33,467 bases of DNA. Source: Acetobacteraceae bacterium (lineage in GTDB: Bacteria > Pseudomonadota > Alphaproteobacteria > Acetobacterales > Acetobacteraceae). The position numbers and the translations under genes were made by a program. Positions 26,665 to 33,467 of the stretch are shown one piece after another. Under the pieces are notes generated by a model that was not told the origin of the DNA, made no database searches, and saw only the letters and a program-made list of their open reading frames with translations. The stretch spans positions 1 through 33,467 of the forward strand of contig DAHUXX010000031.1 of the NCBI GenBank assembly GCA_027306955.1. Direction: 5' to 3'. Every line of letters starts with the position of its first letter. Within the stretch, counting starts at the first letter, position 1.

Positions 26665-28440
26665 ATGTTCACCACCCGCCCCGAGATCGCCGCAACGTTC
26701 GGCGCCGTCGCCACCACCCATTGGATCGCGAGCCAGACCGGCATGGCGGTGCTGGAGCGGGGCGGCAACGCAGCGGATGCGGCGGTCGCCGCGGCCTTCG
26801 TGCTGCATGTCGCGGAACCGCATCTGAACGGGCCGGGCGGCGACGCTCCGATCATCCTGCACGACGCGCGCGCGGGAACGCAGCACGTGATCTGCGGGCA
26901 GGGCGTGGCGCCCGGTGCGGCGACACCGGAACATTTCGCCTCGCTCGGGCTCGACCTGGTGCCGGGCACCGGGCTGCTGCCGGCCGTCGTGCCCGGCGCC
27001 TTCGATGCCTGGATGGTACTGCTGCGCGACTGGGGCACGATGGAGGTGGCGGACGTGCTGTCCTACGCCATCTACTACGCGCGACGCGGCATCCATATCG
27101 TCGCGCGCATCCCCGCCGCGATCGAATCGGTGCGGCCGCTCTTCGAGCAGTACTGGCCGAGCTCGGCCGCGGTGTTCCTGCCGCGTGGCGAAGTCCCCGC
27201 GGTGGGCAGCCTGTTCGCCCGTCCCGCTCTCGCCGACTGCTGGGAGAGGTTGTTGAAGGAATGCAACGGACCGACGCGCGAGGCGCGCATCGACGCCGCG
27301 CGACGCTGCTTCTACCGGGGGTTCGTCGCCGAGGAAGCGGGGAAATTCTATGCCGCGAACGAGCTGCTCGACTGCTCCGGGCGGCGGCACCGCGGGTTGC
27401 TCACGGCGGACGACATGGCGCGCTGGCAGGCGACGGTGGAGGACCCGGTCTCGCTCGATTACGCCGGCCACACGCTGCTGAAATGCGGTGCCTGGAGCCA
27501 GGGGCCGGTGTTTCTGCAGCTGCTGGCGCTGCTGCGCGGTATCGATATCGCGGCGATGGACCCGCTGGGCGCCGAGTTCGTCCACACCGTGGTCGAGGGG
27601 ATGAAGCTCGCCTTCGCCGACCGCGAGGCGTTCTACGGCGATCCGGATTTCGTGAAGGTGCCGCTGGGGACTCTGCTTTCCGAGGAATACAACGCCGCGC
27701 GGCGCAAGCTGATCGGCGAGGCCGCGAGCCATGCGCTGCGGCCGGGCAGCATCGAGGGGTTCTCCAGCGATCTCTCGCATCTCGCCCGCATCAAGCCGCC
27801 GGAGATCATGGCCGCGGGAACCGGCGAGCCGACGGTGGCGCGGCTCGGCTCGGTGGGCGGCGACACCTGCCACATCGACGTGATCGACCGCGATGGCAAC
27901 ATGGTGAGCGCGACCCCCTCGGGCGGCTGGCTGCATTCCTCGCCGGTGGTGCCGGAACTCGGATTCCCGCTGTCCACGCGCGGGCAGATCTTCTGGGCCG
28001 TTCCTGGGCTGCCGAACTCGATCGCGCCGCGCAAGCGCCCGCGCACCACGCTCTCGCCCAGCATGGCGCTGCGCGACGGGAAGGCATGGATGAGCTTCGG
28101 CACGCCGGGCGGCGACCAGCAGGACCAGTGGCAGCCGGTCTTCTACCTGCGCATGCTGCATCACCGCATGAACATCCAGGAATCGATCGATGCGCCCTCG
28201 TTCCATACCGAGCACTGGAACAACAGCTTCTGGCCACGGCTGGCGAAGCCCGGGCGCGTGGTGATCGAGGGCCGCTATCCGCCGGAGGTGCTGGCGGCAC
28301 TGAAGGCGCGCGGGCACGACGCCGAGATGGGCGCGGAATGGAGCGAGGGGCGGCTTTCGGCCGCGCGGCTCGAGGATGACGGGCAGATCTTCGCGGGCGC
28401 CAACCCGCGCGGCATGCCGGGCTATGCGGTAGGCCGATGA
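26665..28440 (+). CDS. Gamma-glutamyltransferase family protein
   Basis: TTHWIASQTGMAVLERGGNAADAAVAAAFVLHVAEPHLNGPGGDAPIILHD...VGGDTCHIDVIDRDGNMVSATPSGGW. Confidence 0.93.
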   Translation: MFTTRPEIAATFGAVATTHWIASQTGMAVLERGGNAADAAVAAAFVLHVAEPHLNGPGGDAPIILHDARAGTQHVICGQGVAPGAATPEHFASLGLDLVPGTGLLPAVVPGAFDAWMVLLRDWGTMEVADVLSYAIYYARRGIHIVARIPAAIESVRPLFEQYWPSSAAVFLPRGEVPAVGSLFARPALADCWERLLKECNGPTREARIDAARRCFYRGFVAEEAGKFYAANELLDCSGRRHRGLLTADDMARWQATVEDPVSLDYAGHTLLKCGAWSQGPVFLQLLALLRGIDIAAMDPLGAEFVHTVVEGMKLAFADREAFYGDPDFVKVPLGTLLSEEYNAARRKLIGEAASHALRPGSIEGFSSDLSHLARIKPPEIMAAGTGEPTVARLGSVGGDTCHIDVIDRDGNMVSATPSGGWLHSSPVVPELGFPLSTRGQIFWAVPGLPNSIAPRKRPRTTLSPSMALRDGKAWMSFGTPGGDQQDQWQPVFYLRMLHHRMNIQESIDAPSFHTEHWNNSFWPRLAKPGRVVIEGRYPPEVLAALKARGHDAEMGAEWSEGRLSAARLEDDGQIFAGANPRGMPGYAVGR

Positions 28441-28450
28441 AAGATTGGCG

Positions 28451-29560
28451 ATGACGGGTGCGCTGCGGGCGGCGCTGGACGCCGCCCGCGTGCCGGCGAT
28501 CGCGGGGTTCGTGGCACGGCACGAGGGCATGCTGTGGCAGGGTGCCGCCGGAGCAGCGACCACAGCAAGCCGCGCCTACCTGGCCTCGATGTCCAAGGCC
28601 GTGACCTCGGTGGCGGCGCTCGTGCTGGTCGAGCGAGGCCGACTCTCGCTCGACGAACCCGTGGGGCGCTGGGTGGAGGAACTCGCGGCACCGCTTGTGC
28701 TGGAGGGGTTCGACGATGCTGGGGGGCCGGTGCTGCGACCGGCGCGCGTCCCGATCACGCTCAGGCACCTGCTCACCCACACCGCGGGGTTCGGCTATCC
28801 GTTCTTCAACGAGCGCGTGCTGCGCTGGTCGCGGCTGCGCCCGCCGCGCCGGCCGGTCGCGCTGTTCGATGCCGGAACGCAATGGGAATACGGCGTCAAC
28901 ACCGATTGGGCCGCGAAGGTCGTGGCCGCTGCCTCCGGCCAGGCGTTCGAGGACAGCGTGCACGAGACCGTGCTGGCGCCGCTCGGCATGGCGGACACGG
29001 GCTATGACTTCCCGGACGCCCGGCTGGCCGTGCATGCACGCCAGCCGGACGGAAGCCTCGTTGCGGTGCCGCACGAGCCGCCGAAAAACCGCGAATTCTT
29101 CCAGGGCGGCGCGGGACTGTGCGGCACCGGGCCGGATTACTGCCGGTTCCTGCGCATGCTGCTGGGTGGCGGCGCGCTCGAGGGCGCGCGCGTGCTGCGT
29201 CCGGAGACGGTGGATCTGCTGTTCACCAACCAATTGCCCGATATGTCGCCGGGCCTCGTCGCGGGACCGATGCGACCGGTGCAGCCGGAGCTCACGCTCG
29301 CGACCGAGCTGTTTGCGGGCATGGACGCGGGCTGGAGCCTGGCCGGCGCGATCAACCCGGAGCCCTTGCCGACTGGGCGCGCCGCGGGGAGCCTCGGCTG
29401 GGCCGGCATCGCCAACACCTATTTCTGGGCCGACCGCAGTCGCGACCTCGCCGGCGTGCTGCTGATGCAGTTCTATCCGTTCGGCGATCCCGCGGCGCTG
29501 GCGGCACTGGCGGCGTTCGAGACGGCTGCGTACGCGGCGCTGGGCGCGCTTAAGGGCTAG
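28451..29560 (+). CDS. Serine hydrolase (class C beta-lactamase / EstB-like family)
   Basis: SxxK motif YLASMSKAVTSVAALVLVERGRLSLDEPVGRW; YxN-like WEYGVNTDW; ITLRHLLTHTAGFGY. Confidence 0.92.
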   Translation: MTGALRAALDAARVPAIAGFVARHEGMLWQGAAGAATTASRAYLASMSKAVTSVAALVLVERGRLSLDEPVGRWVEELAAPLVLEGFDDAGGPVLRPARVPITLRHLLTHTAGFGYPFFNERVLRWSRLRPPRRPVALFDAGTQWEYGVNTDWAAKVVAAASGQAFEDSVHETVLAPLGMADTGYDFPDARLAVHARQPDGSLVAVPHEPPKNREFFQGGAGLCGTGPDYCRFLRMLLGGGALEGARVLRPETVDLLFTNQLPDMSPGLVAGPMRPVQPELTLATELFAGMDAGWSLAGAINPEPLPTGRAAGSLGWAGIANTYFWADRSRDLAGVLLMQFYPFGDPAALAALAAFETAAYAALGALKG

Positions 29561-30258
29561 CGGCAGGTGACCTGGGTCGGGTCGCCGGTCGGGCGCTTGC
29601 AGGAGCGCACGTGCTGCGGCAGGCGGATGCCGAGCGGCGGACGGTCGTAGCCATAGTCGCAGCTGAGGTAGTAGGCGTGGCCCGGCCAGTCATGCGGCGG
29701 CAGGTGCCATATGCCGTTGCGGTCCGGCATCAACGTGCCGTTCAGGGGCGGACCGTCATAGATGTGGGAGCTGACAAGCAGCCGCGCGCCATGAAACGTC
29801 GGGCAGGTGAACGGCGCGCTGCTGCCCGGCAACGGCGCCGGCCCGGTGCCCACGTAGATGCCGCTCTTCGGCACGATGCCGCCGGGCGCGATTGCCTGGG
29901 GTGGCGTGGTGCCTGGCAGCGGCAGCGGGTTGGTGCCCGTGTAGATGCCGGTTCTTGGTACGATCCCGCCGGGAGCGATGGATGGAGGTGCGCCGCTACC
30001 CCCCGCACCGGCGTCGCCACCGGTGCCCAGGCCCGGAAGCCCGAAGTCGGGAACACCCATGCCCGGAACGCCCGTTCCCGAGGCGCCCTGCCCCGGCAGG
30101 GCTGCGCCGGGAAGACTTGTGCCGGGAAGGCCTGTGCCCGGGAGGCTCGCGCCAGGGACACTGGTGCCGCCGAAGCTGGATGGCGGCGTGCTCGTCCCCT
30201 GGGCGAGCGCCGTCCCGCAGACCAGCAGCAACGCCGGCAGGAGCGCCAGCCACCTCAA
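29557..30258 (-). CDS. Secreted protein with LPGxx/VPGxx repeats and cysteine-containing C-terminal domain
   Basis: Apparent TTG start overlapping the otsA stop; signal peptide LRWLALLPALLLVCGTALAQ; SLPGTGLPGTSLPGAALPGQGASGTGVPGMGVPDFGLPGLG; duplicated 29-aa block IAPGGIVPxxGIYxGT. Track ORF extends falsely upstream through otsA. Confidence 0.75.
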   Translation of the reverse strand: MRWLALLPALLLVCGTALAQGTSTPPSSFGGTSVPGASLPGTGLPGTSLPGAALPGQGASGTGVPGMGVPDFGLPGLGTGGDAGAGGSGAPPSIAPGGIVPRTGIYTGTNPLPLPGTTPPQAIAPGGIVPKSGIYVGTGPAPLPGSSAPFTCPTFHGARLLVSSHIYDGPPLNGTLMPDRNGIWHLPPHDWPGHAYYLSCDYGYDRPPLGIRLPQHVRSCKRPTGDPTQVTCR

Positions 30259-31772
30259 TGCAGGATCCGCCCCTCGCTGCCGGTGGCCAGCATATCGTGC
30301 TCGAGGCCCGGACCTTCGAGATGGGGACCTTCGAGATGGGGACTTTCCAGATGGGGGCGATCGAGAGAACGGCGCTCCTCCGGCTTCGCCGCGCCGTGCG
30401 CAACAGCGCGCAACAGGCTGGCGACGAAGCTCCGGCCCCAAAGTGCCGGCGAACGGTTCTCGATCGCCGCCCAGAGCGCCCGCCAGCGCGCCTGGCGCTC
30501 GCTGCGCGCCATGGTCAACGCGGCTTCCATCGCGTCGGCCATATCGTCGGGATCGTGCGGGTTGACCAGCAGCGCGGCCTCCAGCTGGCGCGCGGCGCCG
30601 GCGAAGCGCGACAGCACCAGCACGCCGGGATCGGCCGGGTCCTGCGCGGCGACATATTCCTTGGCGACCAGGTTCATGCCGTCGCGCAGCGGCGTGACCA
30701 GGCCGACGCGGGCGATCCGCATGTACCCCGCGATCTGCGCGCGTTCGGCCGCGCGGCTGACGATGCGCAGCGGCTGCCATTCCGCGGTGCCGAGCCCGGC
30801 GTTGATGCTGCCGGCTTCTGCCTCTATCGCCGCGCGAAGGTTGCGGTAGCTGCCGACGTCCTTGCGTGACATGGCCGCGATCTGCAGGAAGGTCACGCGG
30901 CCGAGCAAGGCGGGATGGCGTTCGAACAGGCGGCGGAAGCCCTCCAGGCGCTGCATCAGCCCCTTTGTGGGATCGAGCCGGTCGATGCCGAGGATAAGGT
31001 CCTGGCCCGCGAGGCTCTCGCGCAGGCGCTGCGCCCCCGCCTCGTTCGCCATCGCCGCCGCGGTGCGCGCGAAGCTCTGTGCCGCGATCTCGACCGGGAA
31101 GACGCCGAGGCGGACGCGCCGCCCGCCGAAGGAAAGGCTGCCCGAGGCGAGCCGGACGGCGCCGGCGAGCTGCGTTGCGGCCGCCACGAAATTGCCCAGG
31201 TCGTTGTCGGTCTGGAAGCCGATCAGGTCGGCGGCGAGCATGTCGCGCACCAGGGCGGCGACTTCCGGCGCCTGCACCATCACATCGGGCGCGGCGAAGG
31301 GGACATGCAGGAAGAACCCGATCGGGTTCCTGACCCCCTTCGCGCGCAGGCACGCGGCCAGCGCCAGCAGGTGGTAGTCGTGCACCCAGATCAAATCGTC
31401 CGGCCGGATCAGCGGCATCAGCGAAGCCGCGAAACGCTCGTTGACCGCGCGGTAGCAGGCGGCGTCGCGCCGGTCGTAGCGCATCAGCTCCGGCAGCGTG
31501 TGGAACAGCGGCCACAGCACGCCGTTGGAGAAGTTGTTGTAGTAGCGGTCGTGCTCCTCGCGGGTGAGGTCGATGGTGGCATAGTCGACGCCGGCCTCGG
31601 TCTCGACCGCCGCGAGGGCGGCGCGGCCGCCCTCGGCGATGGCGCCGGACCAGCCGAACCAGAGGCCGCCGCGCTTCTCCATCATGCCGTCCAGCGCCAC
31701 GGCGAGCCCGCCGGCCTGCTGGCCGGCCGAGGGCACGGGCACGCGGTTCGAAACCACGACCAGGCGCGTCAT
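30255..31772 (-). CDS. otsA: Alpha,alpha-trehalose-phosphate synthase (GT20)
   Basis: MTRLVVVSNRVPVPS...GWSG...WVHDYHLLALAACLR...FFLHVPFAAPD...DRLDPTKGLMQRLEGF...TPLRDGMNLVAKEYVAAQ. Confidence 0.97.
   Translation of the reverse strand: MTRLVVVSNRVPVPSAGQQAGGLAVALDGMMEKRGGLWFGWSGAIAEGGRAALAAVETEAGVDYATIDLTREEHDRYYNNFSNGVLWPLFHTLPELMRYDRRDAACYRAVNERFAASLMPLIRPDDLIWVHDYHLLALAACLRAKGVRNPIGFFLHVPFAAPDVMVQAPEVAALVRDMLAADLIGFQTDNDLGNFVAAATQLAGAVRLASGSLSFGGRRVRLGVFPVEIAAQSFARTAAAMANEAGAQRLRESLAGQDLILGIDRLDPTKGLMQRLEGFRRLFERHPALLGRVTFLQIAAMSRKDVGSYRNLRAAIEAEAGSINAGLGTAEWQPLRIVSRAAERAQIAGYMRIARVGLVTPLRDGMNLVAKEYVAAQDPADPGVLVLSRFAGAARQLEAALLVNPHDPDDMADAMEAALTMARSERQARWRALWAAIENRSPALWGRSFVASLLRAVAHGAAKPEERRSLDRPHLESPHLEGPHLEGPGLEHDMLATGSEGRILH
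30311..30355 (-). repeat. 3 x 15-bp in-frame tandem repeat in the 3' end of otsA
   Basis: GACCTTCGAGATGGG x2 perfect, then GACTTTCCAGATGGG; encodes PHLES PHLEG PHLEG on the coding strand. Confidence 0.9.
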
Positions 31773-31904
31773 TCATCCTCCGGGGGAGTGTCGCAAGGCG
31801 CGGGAATCTCGCGCCGACTCGTGGCAAGAAAGCGGCAAAACTGGCGGGTTGGGGGTATTTCTTGCATGCGCGTCGCGAGTGGCGCGCGGGGCAGGAATGT
31901 CCCC

Positions 31905-31934
31905 CTGGCAAAGCCCGGACTGGCAAAGCCCGGA
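31905..31934. repeat. 2 x 15-bp perfect tandem repeat upstream of the M20 amidohydrolase
   Basis: CTGGCAAAGCCCGGA CTGGCAAAGCCCGGA. Confidence 0.9.
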
Positions 31935-31954
31935 CTTTGTGGGATGATGTTCTG

Positions 31955-33097
31955 ATGGACAACGAACTTCTTGCCAGGCTGACCGCCTGGCGCCGTCATC
32001 TGCATGCCCATCCGGGCCTCACCCTGCACGAGGAGGAAACCGCCGCCTTCGTCTGCGAGCGCCTCGCTGAGATGGGCGTTCCCCATCAGCGCGGCATCGG
32101 CACGAACGGCGTCGTTGCCACGATTTCACGCGGCAGCTCCAACCGCGCCGTGGGCCTGCGCGCGGACATGGACGCCCTGCCGATCACCGAGCAGACCGGC
32201 CTGGCGCATGCGTCCACCAATCCTGGCGTGATGCATGCCTGCGGCCATGACGGGCACACGACCAGCCTGCTCGGTGCCGCGGCGCTGCTGATGGCGGACC
32301 CCGACTGGTCCGGCACCGTGCACTTGGTGTTCCAGCCCGCCGAGGAGGGTGGCGGCGGCGCGCGGGCGATGATCGCCGACGGGCTGTTCCAGCGTTTCCC
32401 GATGGAGCGCATCTTCGGCTACCACAATTGGCCGGGACTCGAGGCCGGCACGGTCGCGGTGCATGACGGGCCGGTGATGGCGGCCGGCGCGAGGGTTTCC
32501 TTCGCGATCGAGGGTGCCGCGGGCCACGCGGCGCTGCCGCAGTTCACCCGCGACCCGGTGGTGGCCGCGGGGCACCTGATCGTGGCGCTGCAATCCATCG
32601 TCGCGCGCAATGTCGATCCGCTGGAATCGGCGGTGATCAGCATCGGCGTGATCCAGGGCGGCTCGGCGGCCAACCAGATTCCCGCCACGGTGAACCTGCA
32701 CGGCACCATGCGCTACTACCGCGACCACATCCGCGATGTGCTCGACGCCGGGGTGCGCCGCGTGGCCGCGGGGATCGCCGCGACCTGCGATGTCTCGATC
32801 GGGGTTGAAATGCGCTACGGCGTTGGTGCCACGGTCAACACGAAACCGGAGGCCGAGGTCGCGGCGGCGGCGGCGGAGCATGCGGGGCTGTCGCTGCGGC
32901 GCGACCTGCCGCCGGCGATGACCGGTGAGGATTTCGCCTGGTACCTGCGCGAGAAGCCTGGCGCCTTCGCCTGGATCGGCAACGGGCCGGACAGCGACGG
33001 GCGGGAACTGCATTCACCGCGCTACGATTTCAACGACGCGGTGCTGCCGGCGGCAAGCGCCTGGCTTGCGACCGTGGCGCGCGACGCGTTGCGCTGA
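31955..33097 (+). CDS. M20 family metallopeptidase/amidohydrolase (hippurate hydrolase-like)
   Basis: LTAWRRHLHAHPGLTLHEEETAAFV; VGLRADMDALPI; MHACGHDGHTTSLLGAA; VFQPAEEGGGGARAMI. Confidence 0.95.
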   Translation: MDNELLARLTAWRRHLHAHPGLTLHEEETAAFVCERLAEMGVPHQRGIGTNGVVATISRGSSNRAVGLRADMDALPITEQTGLAHASTNPGVMHACGHDGHTTSLLGAAALLMADPDWSGTVHLVFQPAEEGGGGARAMIADGLFQRFPMERIFGYHNWPGLEAGTVAVHDGPVMAAGARVSFAIEGAAGHAALPQFTRDPVVAAGHLIVALQSIVARNVDPLESAVISIGVIQGGSAANQIPATVNLHGTMRYYRDHIRDVLDAGVRRVAAGIAATCDVSIGVEMRYGVGATVNTKPEAEVAAAAAEHAGLSLRRDLPPAMTGEDFAWYLREKPGAFAWIGNGPDSDGRELHSPRYDFNDAVLPAASAWLATVARDALR

Positions 33098-33122
33098 GCG
33101 GGCTCGCGGGAGGTCGCGCGCC

Positions 33123-33467
33123 TCAGATGATGCCGCGCAGGCTGGGGCCGGCCGCGACGCCGGCGATGGTCGCGGCGAGGCAGATCGCGACCGAGAGCAG
33201 CACGTTGACGGAAGCCGCCACCGGGTGGCCGGCGCGGATCAACTCCAGCGTCTGCAGGCTGAACGACGAGAAGGTTGTGTAGCCGCCGCAGAAGCCCACG
33301 ATGATCAGCGAGCGCATCGCGCTGCCCCCCGCCGCGACGTCGGCGAGGCCGATGATGAAGCTGCCGAGAATGTTGATGACCAGCGTGCCGAGCGGGAAAT
33401 CGAGCCCGAAAGCGCCGGCGAAGAGGATGCCGGTCCAGTAGCGGCCAACCGAACCGACGGCACCGCC
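33123..33467 (-). CDS. crcB: Fluoride efflux transporter CrcB, N-terminus truncated by window edge
   Basis: Open reverse frame to the edge: GGAVGSVGRYWTGILF...FPLGTLVINILGSFIIGL...VGFCGGYTTFSSFSLQTLEL. Confidence 0.93.
   Translation of the reverse strand, partial: GGAVGSVGRYWTGILFAGAFGLDFPLGTLVINILGSFIIGLADVAAGGSAMRSLIIVGFCGGYTTFSSFSLQTLELIRAGHPVAASVNVLLSVAICLAATIAGVAAGPSLRGII

Noticed and set aside
26322-28379. 685-aa plus-strand ORF and 642-aa minus-strand ORF (26635-28563)
   Set aside because: Alternate frames over the gamma-glutamyltransferase gene; no recognisable domains.
1-33467. CRISPR arrays, transposases, prophage genes
   Set aside because: No regularly spaced repeats with spacers and no transposase, integrase or phage structural translations were seen.

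Overview
High-GC, alphaproteobacterial-looking chromosomal segment (consistent with an Acetobacteraceae/Rhodospirillales-type genome; inference only). From left to right it contains: (i) a minus-strand run of ICMT-like methyltransferase, a small secreted W-rich protein and eutB (eutB is truncated by the window edge and missing from the ORF track); (ii) the block valS / popZ (DUF2497) / tolC / pcm; (iii) tRNA-Cys followed by an orphan ~222-aa protein whose DGC...HH pattern resembles CNF1/BLF1-type cysteine deamidase toxins (motif-level inference); (iv) a TetR regulator with candidate operators and a DUF2852 gene; (v) a tightly packed minus-strand trio of polytopic CTL-like membrane protein, glycine-zipper/SH3 lipoprotein and exported WD40-caspase protein; (vi) tRNA-Leu and tRNA-Asn; (vii) a C-P lyase phosphonate cluster (phnF, a divergent phnM paralog, phnGHIJKLM, DUF1045 2H-phosphoesterase, phnN) with atoDA embedded in it; (viii) a gamma-glutamyltransferase plus serine hydrolase pair, otsA with an LPGxx-repeat secreted protein, an M20 amidohydrolase and a truncated crcB. 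The best candidates for undescribed biology are the putative CNF/BLF1-like orphan protein and the membrane/lipoprotein/caspase trio. All family calls were made by eye from the translations, with no database search.
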